A stretch of 11,902 nt of DNA from Geminicoccus sp036263595 (GCF_036263595.1 NZ_DATAGQ010000039.1:1-11902), one strand, 5' to 3'; positions 1 to 6,411 are shown, numbered from the stretch's first letter. The notes: a model not told the origin generated them from the letters alone. Numbers and translations: made by a program.

Positions 1-618
1 AATGCGTCGGGCAGCCTCTGCGACGTGTCCGTGGACGACCAGGTAGAGCGGCTCTTCCAGGACGTGGAGTCCAGCCTGGGCGGCCTGGATGCGCTGGTGA
101 ACAATGCGGGGATCGCCGGGCCTACCGGCGGCATCGAGGCGATCGATCCGGCGCAATGGCGGCGCTGCCTGGACGTCGACATCACCGGCATGTTCCTGGT
201 AACGCGCAAGGCGGTGCCGCTGCTCAAGCGCAACCCGGAAGGCTGCGTCATCAACATGAGCTCGGCAGCCGGCCGGTTGGGCTACGCGTTCAGGACGCCC
301 TATGCCGCCGCCAAATGGGGCGTGATCGGCTTTACCCAGTCCCTGGCCAAGGAGCTTGGTCCCGCCGGCATCCGGGTGAACGCGATCCTGCCCGGTATCG
401 TCGAAGGCCCCAGGATGGAGGGGGTGATCCGGGCACGGGCCGACGAGACGGGCGTTGCCTACGACGAGATGGAGCGGCAGTACCTGCAGCGCACGTCGCT
501 GCGCCGGATGGTGAGCGCCGACGACGTGGCCGGCATGGCCCTGTTCCTGTGCTCGTCGCTCGGCCGCAACATTTCCGGGCAGTCGCTGGGCGTCTGCGCC
601 AATGTCGAAAGCTTGTGA
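1..618 (+). CDS. Short-chain dehydrogenase/reductase (SDR), 5'-partial
   Basis: NAD(P)-dependent oxidoreductase of the classical SDR family, cytosolic, probably interconverting a hydroxyl and a keto group on a small substrate. The frame is open from base 1, so the gene begins upstream; the GTG at 25 is an internal valine, not a start. About 205 residues are visible against the usual ~250-260, so the first strand and the TGxxxGIG cofactor loop are missing. Visible motifs: NNAG, the catalytic serine in NMSSAAG, the YAAAK catalytic Tyr/Lys pair, and the RVNAILPG strand, which normally follows the active site. The C-terminus (SGQSLGVCANVESL) matches the usual SDR tail but has CA where DG is common. 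It ends 7 bp before the next dehydrogenase and is probably in its operon. Cofactor choice and substrate cannot be read because the N-terminus is absent. Confidence 0.93.
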   Translation, partial: NASGSLCDVSVDDQVERLFQDVESSLGGLDALVNNAGIAGPTGGIEAIDPAQWRRCLDVDITGMFLVTRKAVPLLKRNPEGCVINMSSAAGRLGYAFRTPYAAAKWGVIGFTQSLAKELGPAGIRVNAILPGIVEGPRMEGVIRARADETGVAYDEMERQYLQRTSLRRMVSADDVAGMALFLCSSLGRNISGQSLGVCANVESL

Positions 619-622
619 GGAA
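616..622 (+). promoter_or_regulatory. Ribosome binding site overlapping the SDR stop codon; decides the next start
   Basis: The bases TGAGGAA contain both the SDR stop (TGA) and an AGGA core that sits 4 nt before ATG 626. This supports the start at 626 rather than the in-frame ATG at 602, and suggests translational coupling of the two dehydrogenases. Confidence 0.6.
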
Positions 623-625
623 GCG

Positions 626-1576
626 ATGAGCCAGAAGGTAGCGATCGTCGGCAGCGGCCTGGTCGGGCGGGGCTGGGCCATCGCGTTTGCGCGCGGCGGC
701 TGGGACGTCGTGCTGTGGGATCCCATCGAGGGTGCGGCCGCCAAGAGCCTGGAGCTCGCCGGCACGATCGCCACCGATCTCGCCGAGGCCGGCCTGCTGC
801 TGGGCCAGGAGCCTTCCACGGTGCTGGCGAGGATCGGCGTGGCGAACGAGCTTGCCGCCGCGCTGGATGGAGCCGCCTGGATGCAGGAAAGCGCGCCTGA
901 GAAGCTGGACGTGAAGCGCCAGCTCTGGGCGGATCTGGACCGCACCGCTGCTCCCTCGACCATCCTCGCCAGCTCGACCTCGGCCCTGGTCCCGTCCTCG
1001 TTCACCGAGGGGCTGCCGCATGGCCAGCGATGCCTTGTCGCTCACCCCCTCAACCCACCGCATCTGATCCCCTGCGTGGAGCTGGTGCCGGCACCCTGGA
1101 CCTCTGCAGAGACGATGAAGCGCGCCGAGGAGGTGATGAACGCCATCGGCCAGAAGCCGGTGGTGATGGGCCGGGAGATCGACGGTTTCGTGGTCAACCG
1201 CCTCCAGGGCGCGCTCATGGAAGAATGTTTCCGCCTGGTCGCCGACGGCTTTGCCGGGCCAGAGGATTGCGACGCCGCGGTCAAGCACGGGCTGGCGCTG
1301 CGCTGGTCGTTCATGGGTCCGTTCGAGACGATCGACCTGAACGCGCCGGGCGGCATCGCCGACTACATCGCGCGCTTCCAGCACATGTACCGTGAGATGC
1401 ACCCGGCCCAGCAGCGCCGGGTCGACTGGGAAGGCGATGTCCTGCCCAAGATCCTGGAAGACCGGCGTGCCCGCCTGCCGCTGGACAAGCTGCAGGAGCG
1501 CTCGCGCTGGCGTGACCGGCGCCTGATGGCGCTGCTCCGGCAAAAGCAGGCGTCATCCAAAGAGATCGGAGACTGA
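626..1576 (+). CDS. 3-hydroxyacyl-CoA dehydrogenase-fold 3-hydroxy acid dehydrogenase (lambda-crystallin / L-gulonate 3-dehydrogenase type)
   Basis: NAD-dependent oxidation of a 3-hydroxy acid to a 3-keto acid. The family includes CRYL1 (L-gulonate 3-dehydrogenase) and bacterial L-carnitine dehydrogenase, so the substrate may be a free acid rather than a CoA ester. The 316-aa protein has a Rossmann loop at residues 9-17 (GSGLVGRGW) and an acid at residue 32 ending strand 2 (VVLWDP), which favours NAD over NADP. It also has QESAPE (88-93), SSTSAL (116-121), the catalytic histidine in AHPLNPP (His140), its likely glutamate partner in CVELV (Glu152), and a C-terminal helical domain with RWSFMGPFETIDLN. 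That last motif is typical of the CRYL1-like branch. The start at 626 puts the Rossmann strand at the very N-terminus. It ends 4 bp before the BKACE gene, arguing that the two act in sequence. Carnitine is possible but not shown. Confidence 0.92.
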   Translation: MSQKVAIVGSGLVGRGWAIAFARGGWDVVLWDPIEGAAAKSLELAGTIATDLAEAGLLLGQEPSTVLARIGVANELAAALDGAAWMQESAPEKLDVKRQLWADLDRTAAPSTILASSTSALVPSSFTEGLPHGQRCLVAHPLNPPHLIPCVELVPAPWTSAETMKRAEEVMNAIGQKPVVMGREIDGFVVNRLQGALMEECFRLVADGFAGPEDCDAAVKHGLALRWSFMGPFETIDLNAPGGIADYIARFQHMYREMHPAQQRRVDWEGDVLPKILEDRRARLPLDKLQERSRWRDRRLMALLRQKQASSKEIGD

Positions 1577-1580
1577 TTCC

Positions 1581-2516
1581 GTGGCCGCTCCCCGCAAGGT
1601 CATCATTTCCTGCGCGCTTACCGGTGCGATCCACACGCCGTCCATGTCGCCGCATCTGCCGGTAACGCCGGAGGATTTGGCCAGCCAGGCGATCGACGCG
1701 GCCAAGGCCGGGGCGGCCATCGTCCATCTCCACGCGCGCAATCCCGAGACCGGGCGCCCCGACCAATCGGCCGAAGCGTTCGGCAAGTTCCTGCCGACCA
1801 TCGCGAGTGCCTGCGACGTCGTGATCAACATCACGACCGGTGGTGCCCCGAACATGACCGTGCAGGAGCGCGTGGTCCCGGCGCGCACCTTCAAGCCGGA
1901 GCTGGCCAGTCTCAACATGGGCTCGATGAACTTCGGCCTGTTCCCCATGCTCAAGCGCTACAAGGAGTTCAGCCACGACTGGGAGCGCCAGCACCTGGAG
2001 AACAGCCGCGGCCTGATCTTCCGCAACACGTTCGACGACATCGCCTACATCCTGGGCGAGCTGGGCGATGCGGGCACGCGCTTCGAGTTCGAGTGCTACG
2101 ACACTGCGCACCTCTACAACCTCGCCCATTTCGCCGACGCCGGCCTGGTGAAGACCCCGCTGTTCATCCAGACCGTGTTCGGAATCCTGGGCGGCATCGG
2201 GACCCATCCGGACGACGTCGCGCACATGAAGCGCACGGCCGACCGGCTGTTCGGCGACAGCTATGTCTGGTCGGTGCTGGGTGCCGGGCGCAACCAGATG
2301 AACATCGCCGCGATCTCCGCAGCGCAGGGCGGCAACATCCGCGTCGGCCTGGAGGACAATCTCTGGGACGGGCCCGGCAGGCTCGCCGAGAGCAATGCCC
2401 AGCAGGTCCGCCGCGCCCGCCAGATCGTGGAAGGGTTGGGCCTGGAGGTTGCCACGCCGGACGAGGCGCGCCAGATCCTGGGCCTCAAGGGCAAGGCTGC
2501 CACCTCGATCGGCTGA
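1581..2516 (+). CDS. Beta-keto acid cleavage enzyme (BKACE, DUF849)
   Basis: BKACE enzymes condense a beta-keto acid with acetyl-CoA and split it, giving acetoacetate and a new acyl-CoA; the founder is 3-keto-5-aminohexanoate cleavage enzyme of lysine fermentation, and dehydrocarnitine is another known substrate. The 311-aa protein is full length and forms a TIM-barrel. It shows the Zn ligands His49 and His51 in VHLHAR, and the third ligand Glu258 with adjacent Asp259 in VGLEDN, preceded by Arg254. ITTGG (84-88) and GLGG-type loops near 201-208 (GILGGIGT) line the site in this family. The start is GTG with GGAG 9 nt upstream at 1568-1571; the gap to the preceding dehydrogenase is 4 bp. The likely flow is hydroxy acid to keto acid (previous gene) to acyl-CoA plus acetoacetate (this gene). 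Specificity across this family is wide and cannot be assigned here by eye. Confidence 0.93.
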   Translation: MAAPRKVIISCALTGAIHTPSMSPHLPVTPEDLASQAIDAAKAGAAIVHLHARNPETGRPDQSAEAFGKFLPTIASACDVVINITTGGAPNMTVQERVVPARTFKPELASLNMGSMNFGLFPMLKRYKEFSHDWERQHLENSRGLIFRNTFDDIAYILGELGDAGTRFEFECYDTAHLYNLAHFADAGLVKTPLFIQTVFGILGGIGTHPDDVAHMKRTADRLFGDSYVWSVLGAGRNQMNIAAISAAQGGNIRVGLEDNLWDGPGRLAESNAQQVRRARQIVEGLGLEVATPDEARQILGLKGKAATSIG

Positions 2517-2550
2517 GCCCTTCCTCCTTCCTCTGATCGGACCTGGGCAC

Positions 2551-3132
2551 ATGCAGTCCATCGCCATCTCCATGCTCACGATCTGCGGCATCGAGGAGCT
2601 GCCGTCGCACAACAAGCGGCAGGTCACGCACGTGCTGTCGATCCTCGATCCCGGCTGGCCGGACATCGAGGCCTTCACCGACTTCGACACGCACGAGCGC
2701 ACCACGCTGCACTTCGACGACATCATCGAGGAGATCCCCGGCAAGATCGCGCCGCAGCGCGAGGACGTGGAGGCGATCTTGGCCTTCGGGATGGACCTCG
2801 CCGCCTCGCAGACCGAGCGCACGGAAGGCCACCTGCTCGTCCACTGCCACATGGGCGTTTCCCGCTCGACCGCCGCCATGCTCACCCTGATGGCGCAGGC
2901 CAGCCCAAGCGACGATGCCGACGAGCTGTTCGAGCGCCTGCGCGAGGTGCGGCCACAGGCCTGGCCGAACTCGCGCATGGTGGGGTTCGCCGACGAGCTG
3001 CTGGGCCGCAACGGCGCGCTCACGCAGGCCCTGGCCCGCCACTACGGCCGCCAGCTCCAGGTGCAGCCGAAGTTCACGGAGTGGATGACCAAGCTCGGCC
3101 GCACGCGCGAGTTGGAGATGGCAACGCGCTGA
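2551..3132 (+). CDS. Cysteine-based protein tyrosine / dual-specificity-type phosphatase
   Basis: Predicted phosphatase using a cysteine nucleophile. The 193-aa protein carries the signature C(X)5R as VHCHMGVSRS, with Cys99 as nucleophile and Arg105 binding phosphate. The serine after the arginine (Ser106) is typical, and Asp56 or Asp57 in LHFDD is a plausible general acid on the upstream loop. The N-terminal half (THVLSILDP) matches the beta-strand found in bacterial DSP-like proteins. No signal peptide or membrane segment is seen, so it is cytosolic. I chose ATG 2551 because upstream codons are shadow sequence of the BKACE gene; the ribosome site there is weak. The 34-bp gap suggests co-transcription with the catabolic genes. 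The substrate may be a phosphoprotein or a small phosphorylated molecule; nothing here decides. Confidence 0.88.
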   Translation: MQSIAISMLTICGIEELPSHNKRQVTHVLSILDPGWPDIEAFTDFDTHERTTLHFDDIIEEIPGKIAPQREDVEAILAFGMDLAASQTERTEGHLLVHCHMGVSRSTAAMLTLMAQASPSDDADELFERLREVRPQAWPNSRMVGFADELLGRNGALTQALARHYGRQLQVQPKFTEWMTKLGRTRELEMATR

Positions 3133-3151
3133 GGCTGCCCCGCCGGCAGCT
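3133..3151 (+). terminator. Small hairpin after the phosphatase gene
   Basis: GCTGCC (3134-3139) and GGCAGC (3145-3150) form a perfect 6-bp GC stem with a 5-nt loop directly after the phosphatase stop, followed by TTC rather than a T run. It may attenuate transcription before the cupin gene or simply stabilise the upstream mRNA. Confidence 0.3.
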
Positions 3152-3179
3152 TCATCCGTCGATCTCGTCGTGCTAGTCT
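3151..3179 (+). promoter_or_regulatory. Weak candidate promoter for the cupin gene
   Basis: TTCATC at 3151-3156 and an extended -10-like TGCTAGTCT (hexamer at 3174-3179) are 17 bp apart, 29 bp before the cupin ATG. Agreement with the sigma-70 consensus is poor, so this is only a possibility, but together with the preceding hairpin it suggests a transcription unit break. Confidence 0.22.
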
Positions 3180-3193
3180 TCCCACGATTTTCG

Positions 3194-3202
3194 AAAGGGA
3201 GG
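3194..3202 (+). promoter_or_regulatory. Strong ribosome binding site of the cupin gene
   Basis: AAAGGGAGG lies 5 nt before ATG 3208 and is the best Shine-Dalgarno match in the left block, hinting at higher translation of the cupin than of its neighbours. Confidence 0.6.
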
Positions 3203-3207
3203 CGAGC

Positions 3208-3675
3208 ATGCACGCCGAAGACACGGATACCTTTCACCTGTTCGGTAACCTCGTGCGGTTCCTCACGCGGAGCAGCGACAATGGCGGCGCCTATTGCCTG
3301 GTCGAGGTGCTGTCGGCACCTGGTGCCGGCGCCCCGCCCAACCGCCATCCGGAGGACGACGAGGCCTTCTACGTGTTGGAAGGCGCGTTCGAGTTCACCG
3401 TGGGCGCGCAGGTCATGACCATGGGGCCGGGCGGCCATGTCCGGATCCCGAAGGGTGAGGTGCACGCCTTCAAGAACGTGGGCGGCGCTCCTGGCCGGCT
3501 CCTGGTGATCAATGCGCCTGGCAGGGTCCATGACGGGTTCTTCAGCCAGGTGGGCGAGCCGATGCCGCCAGGCACGCGCGACCTGCCGCCGATGAAGGGC
3601 CCGCCGGACATCCCCCGCATCGTCGAGATCGCCCGGAAGAACGGCATGGAGTTCATCCTGCCGGACGGTCACTGA
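3208..3675 (+). CDS. Single-domain cupin protein
   Basis: A 155-aa protein with one conserved beta-barrel cupin domain at about residues 25-105. Motif 1 is present as RHPEDDEAFYVLEG: His47, Glu52 and the closing Gly59 are in place, but the usual second histidine is Glu49. Motif 2, PKGEVHAFKNVG, supplies His86. This leaves a plausible His/Glu/His metal site as in quercetinase-like and other small cupins. The C-terminal 50 residues are proline-rich and then helical, without a recognised domain. No signal peptide. Possible roles are isomerase, dioxygenase or ligand sensor; the family name alone does not choose. It lies between the phosphatase and the thioesterase (25-bp gap), so it may act on an intermediate of the same pathway. 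The start is fixed by the strong AAAGGGAGG site. Confidence 0.85.
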   Translation: MHAEDTDTFHLFGNLVRFLTRSSDNGGAYCLVEVLSAPGAGAPPNRHPEDDEAFYVLEGAFEFTVGAQVMTMGPGGHVRIPKGEVHAFKNVGGAPGRLLVINAPGRVHDGFFSQVGEPMPPGTRDLPPMKGPPDIPRIVEIARKNGMEFILPDGH

Positions 3676-3688
3676 CCACCGGCCCACC

Positions 3689-3694
3689 GAGGAA
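3689..3694 (+). promoter_or_regulatory. Ribosome binding site supporting a TTG start
   Basis: GAGGAA ends 6 nt before TTG 3701. No ATG or GTG lies near this position in frame, and starting at TTG makes the protein exactly collinear with FlK from the first residue, so this site decides the start. Confidence 0.6.
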
Positions 3695-3700
3695 GCCCGC

Positions 3701-4117
3701 TTGCTGCCCCTGCTCCGTGTCGGCGACCGCCATGTCTTCACCTACACCCTGCCCGAAACCAAGACCGTCCCGCACCTCTACCCGGAAAGCCCGGACTGGC
3801 AGGCCATGCCGCAGGTCTTCGCGACCGGCTACATGGTCGGCCTCATCGAATGGGCCTGCCTGGACCACCTGAAGGCCTGCTTCGAGCCGGGCGAAGGCTC
3901 GCTCGGCGTCTTCATCGAGACGAGCCACGAGGCGGCCACGCCACCGGGCCTGATCGTCACCGTCACGATCGAGGTCGACAGGCTGGAGGGGCGGCGGGTC
4001 GGTTGGAAGGTCCAGGCGCATGACGGCGTCGACCTGATCGCGCGCGGCCGCCATGAGCGGATGGTGGTGCGCTGGGACCGGTTCGCCGAGAAGCTGCGTG
4101 CCAAGTCCCCTTCCTGA
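3701..4117 (+). CDS. FlK-like hot-dog acyl-CoA thioesterase
   Basis: Hydrolyses a short acyl-CoA thioester, cytosolic. The 138-aa protein aligns, from memory of the family, without gaps to Streptomyces cattleya FlK (139 aa), the fluoroacetyl-CoA thioesterase that gives fluoroacetate resistance. Shared blocks include KTV.HLYPESP, MVGL.EWAC, EPGEGSLG, ATPPGL.VTVT, AHDGVD and the HER near residue 120. The FlK catalytic residues Thr42, Glu50 and His76, plus Gly69 and Arg120, fall at the same numbers. The two lid phenylalanines of FlK, Phe33 and Phe36, are Trp33 and Met36 here, so fluorine selectivity may differ. The start is TTG with GAGGAA 6 nt upstream. Its stop overlaps the next gene. In context it may release the acyl-CoA made by the BKACE enzyme, or detoxify an acyl-CoA. 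The family is confident; the substrate is unknown. Confidence 0.88.
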   Translation: MLPLLRVGDRHVFTYTLPETKTVPHLYPESPDWQAMPQVFATGYMVGLIEWACLDHLKACFEPGEGSLGVFIETSHEAATPPGLIVTVTIEVDRLEGRRVGWKVQAHDGVDLIARGRHERMVVRWDRFAEKLRAKSPS

Positions 4118-4592
4118 TCGCTGTCGCCGCCTCGCCCCGCTCGTCCTGCGCCTCCTGCCGTTCGCAGCCGCCGCCGTTACGCTGATGCTGGTCATGGGAC
4201 GCCATGAGCGCGTGGCGGGCCGGCAGGCCGATCTCCTGGGCCTGCTCGATGAAGGCGGGCTGGTGGTTGTGCAGGCAGGCACCTGTCAGATCGGCAGCCG
4301 GATTCCTGTCGCGAGAACCGTAGCCTCAGACCACTGCCTAGGCGCCTGGGAGCACCTGCCCTTTATTGCCGACATCGCCCGCGATCGATCACAGGCGGCC
4401 GCGCGGACCCGGGCCCTGCGCGCCCTGGTCGCCTCCTGGCGTGGTCCCGGCAACCTGCTGGTCCTGACCCATCCGGCCAACATCGCGGCACTCGCCGAGC
4501 TGGTTGTGCCCGACGGCGACGCGGTCGTCATGCGCCCTCAGCCGAGCGGCGGTGAGGTCCTGGGTCAACTGAAGGCCGCGTCGTCGAGCTGA
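4098..4592 (+). CDS. Membrane-anchored, degenerate histidine-phosphatase-like protein
   Basis: I place the start at GTG 4098, which has GAGAAG about 4 nt upstream and overlaps the thioesterase stop; ATG 4185 and 4194 are later options. From 4098 the 164-aa product has a basic N-terminus and one hydrophobic segment (about residues 12-33), i.e. a signal anchor or uncleaved signal peptide. The C-terminal half resembles the histidine phosphatase superfamily: the second-histidine strand LLVLTHPANIAAL (His125), then GDAVVMRP, as in LVTHQVNITAL and GE.VV.R of family members. TVASDHC (74-80) matches the usual ASxxxRxxxTA region but lacks its arginine. Where the catalytic RHG/RHA should be, the text reads VVVQAGT (56-62), so the phosphohistidine is missing and the region up to SDHC is shortened by some 40 residues. 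It is probably a non-enzymatic relic, a binding protein, or a decaying gene. Confidence 0.6.
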   Translation: MPSPLPDRCRRLAPLVLRLLPFAAAAVTLMLVMGRHERVAGRQADLLGLLDEGGLVVVQAGTCQIGSRIPVARTVASDHCLGAWEHLPFIADIARDRSQAAARTRALRALVASWRGPGNLLVLTHPANIAALAELVVPDGDAVVMRPQPSGGEVLGQLKAASSS

Positions 4593-4844
4593 TCGCCCGG
4601 CACGACTTGCCGTCATGATGATCGCGCACCATCATCTCCGGCCTCGGAAGGTGAAGCATCATGACCAACGATCATCACATCATCACCGCAAGCATTCCCA
4701 TGGTCACGCGAGCCGCCGCCTTCCGGACCCGGCTGCCCATAGCCGCCTGCAGCACCCAACCATCGGCCGCTACCGGGCGACGGCCACGACCGTCGCGCAC
4801 CCGGCTCATTCCGCACCGATCACACCGTCTGCAGGCTCGACGTC
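4593..4844. other. Gap of 252 bp with ATC/GAT-rich repeats; no convincing gene
   Basis: The left third (4614-4686) is rich in CAT/ATC/GAT triplets: a perfect 8-bp tandem repeat ATCATCAC at 4671-4686, an 8-bp inverted pair TGATGATC (4616-4623) and GATCATCA (4670-4677), and a smaller GATGAT/ATCATC pair (4617-4622, 4631-4636). A 75-codon frame at 4661-4888 has a good AGGTG site 7 nt upstream of its ATG, but its arginine/serine-rich product resembles nothing and runs into the RtcB gene. The rest, to 4844, shows no clear promoter or hairpin. The region may hold the RtcB promoter. Confidence 0.4.
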
Positions 4845-6365
4845 ATGTATACTGGACAGCATCTCATTGCATGGGGACTTGCTCCTAGCGCCCACTTCAA
4901 GACGCTCCTGGCGCAGGCCAACGCCCTTGCCGCGGAAGGCCGCGATGAAGCAGAGATCAAGGAACGTGTGCTTGCCAGTGTCCCGCCGGCACCGGCCGTG
5001 CTGAAACGGCGCGCCAGGGGCGATTATGCCGTCGCCCTGGAGGCGGAAACGCCGGACGAGCGGGCCAATCTGGCGGCCGTGCGCCTGCACATGGACGAGC
5101 TGATGCGCACGCCCACCATCGAGCATGGCGTGGTGATGCCGGATGCCTGTCCGGCCGGCAGCGCGCTCGGCACCATCCCGGTCGGCGGCGCCGTGGCGAG
5201 CCGCGCGATTCATCCCGCGTTCCACTCGGCCGACATCTGCTGCTCCATGCATGTCTCGCTGTTCGCGCCCGGCATCGAGACCTCCAGCTTCATGGATGCC
5301 GTGCAGGCCAGCACGCGCTTCGGCCCCGGTTCGCGCCGTGCGGAGCATTGGGTAGCGGATGAGATCACCGACGAGCTCGCGTCCACGCGCAACCCTTTCC
5401 TCAAGGACCTGGAGCACCGCGCCAAGGCCCAGCTCGCCGACCAGGGCGACGGCAACCACTTCACCTATCTGGGCCATTTGAAGGTGACGCCGCGGCTCAA
5501 GCGCAAGCTCATCAAGACAGGGCGGCAGGAACTGGCCGCGGCGATGACCGACCATGACGAGGTCCTGGCCCTGGTGAGCCATCACGGCAGCCGCGATATG
5601 GGCGCCCAGGTCTACAAGCGCGGCCTGGACGCGGCCGTCGCCCACACCCGCAAGGTCAGCCCCGACACCCCGCCGCACCAGGCCTGGCTGGACCCGGACA
5701 GCAAGGAGGGCGAGGCCTACTGGGAGGCGCTGGGCTACGTGGCACGCTGGACCAAGCGCAACCACGAGATGGTCCACGAGCGCACGGCCGCGCGCCTGGG
5801 CATCCAGCCGCTAGCCGCGTTCGGCAACGAGCACAATTTCGTCTGGAAGCGGACCGATGGCCTGTTCCACCACGGCAAGGGCGCCACGCCGGCCTGGCGC
5901 GACGAGGCGGATCATCCGCTCCTGGGCGTGATTCCGCTGAACATGGCCGAGCCTGTCCTCCTGGTGCTGGGCAAGGACAACAGGGCACTGGGCTCCTTCG
6001 CGCCGCACGGTGCCGGCCGCAACAAGAGCCGCACCAGGCTCCTGCGCGAGCTGGGCCTGAGCGGCCTCAAGCCCGAGGTCTTCCTGGCCCGCTCGCGTGA
6101 ACTGCTGGCCGAGCAGACGAAGGGCCTCGACATCCGCTTCTTCTTCGACCGCCCCGACGTGTCGGAAACGCCACTGGCCTACAAGTCGGCCAAAGCGGTG
6201 CGCCGGCAGATCGAGCGCTTCGACCTGGCCGAGGTCATCGGCGAGATCCGTCCGCTCGGCTGCCTCATGGCAGGCGACTATGACAAGCCCTGGCTCGTGA
6301 AGAGGGCCAAGCGCACGGACGACCAGACAGACGCCGTGCAGGTCGACGTTCAGCCCCGGCGCTAG
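4845..6365 (+). CDS. Divergent RtcB-family RNA ligase-like protein
   Basis: RtcB proteins join RNA ends bearing 2',3'-cyclic phosphate or 3'-phosphate to 5'-OH, using GTP and Mn2+ through a guanylated histidine. The 506-aa protein carries the set of metal and nucleotide motifs: DICCSM (Asp130, Cys133; DIGCGM in E. coli RtcB), GDGNHF (Asn204, His205), SHHGSR (His246), EHNF (His330, Asn331), HHGKGAT (His343, equivalent to the guanylated His337 of E. coli) and PHGAGR (387-392). It differs from classical RtcB in MPDACPAG at 98-105, where MPDVHxG is usual, and in a longer, helical N-terminus (1-60). It should be active by its residues. ATG 4845 gives the SGQ/TGQ-L-I-x-WG opening seen in this branch. 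No RtcA, archease or RNA-repair partner lies nearby, so tRNA or rRNA repair is inferred. It is convergent with the permease gene. Confidence 0.88.
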   Translation: MYTGQHLIAWGLAPSAHFKTLLAQANALAAEGRDEAEIKERVLASVPPAPAVLKRRARGDYAVALEAETPDERANLAAVRLHMDELMRTPTIEHGVVMPDACPAGSALGTIPVGGAVASRAIHPAFHSADICCSMHVSLFAPGIETSSFMDAVQASTRFGPGSRRAEHWVADEITDELASTRNPFLKDLEHRAKAQLADQGDGNHFTYLGHLKVTPRLKRKLIKTGRQELAAAMTDHDEVLALVSHHGSRDMGAQVYKRGLDAAVAHTRKVSPDTPPHQAWLDPDSKEGEAYWEALGYVARWTKRNHEMVHERTAARLGIQPLAAFGNEHNFVWKRTDGLFHHGKGATPAWRDEADHPLLGVIPLNMAEPVLLVLGKDNRALGSFAPHGAGRNKSRTRLLRELGLSGLKPEVFLARSRELLAEQTKGLDIRFFFDRPDVSETPLAYKSAKAVRRQIERFDLAEVIGEIRPLGCLMAGDYDKPWLVKRAKRTDDQTDAVQVDVQPRR

Positions 6366-6370
6366 GGGCG

Positions 6371-6409
6371 GCAAGGCTGCGGAGCCCCCCGCGACGCTCC
6401 GCAGCCGCC
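6371..6409. terminator. Bidirectional hairpin between convergent genes
   Basis: GGCTGCGGAG (6375-6384) and CTCCGCAGCC (6397-6406) form a perfect 10-bp GC-rich stem with a 12-nt loop. Three further pairs (GGC near 6371 with GCC 6407-6409) can extend it across an AA bulge. It fills the 46-bp gap between the RtcB stop (6365) and the permease stop (6412), so it can serve both strands. No T run follows on either side, so it may need extra factors. Confidence 0.65.
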
Positions 6410-6411
6410 TT

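Noticed and set aside
626..2516. Naming the dehydrogenase and BKACE genes as carnitine genes cdhA and cdhC
   Set aside because: The dehydrogenase has the CRYL1-type RWSFMGPFETIDLN segment shared by several subgroups, and no betaine or carnitine transporter or regulator is in the window. Only the logic of the steps matches.
1311..3741. Long minus-strand open frames opposite the BKACE, phosphatase and cupin genes
   Set aside because: They are antisense shadows caused by GC-rich third codon positions; their products are arginine-, alanine- and histidine-rich with no domain.
4049..4210. Repeat of CGCCATGAGCG (4049-4059 and 4200-4210) encoding RHER-like residues in two adjacent genes
   Set aside because: Only 11 bp, with unrelated flanks; in the thioesterase it is the conserved HER motif, so chance is the simplest explanation.
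4848..4855. TATACT resembling a -10 box at the start of the RtcB gene
   Set aside because: It lies inside the coding sequence just after the ATG, no matching -35 lies 16-18 bp upstream, and the next in-frame ATG would remove the conserved N-terminus.
4661..4888. Small gene of 75 codons with a good ribosome site
   Set aside because: The product is low-complexity and arginine-rich with no recognisable family, and it overlaps the RtcB start; kept only as a note on the gap.
4615..5004. Histidine-rich 129-codon frame starting MMIAHHHLR
   Set aside because: The histidines come from the CAT-rich repeats; the frame has no ribosome site, turns arginine-rich and overlaps the start of the RtcB gene in another frame.
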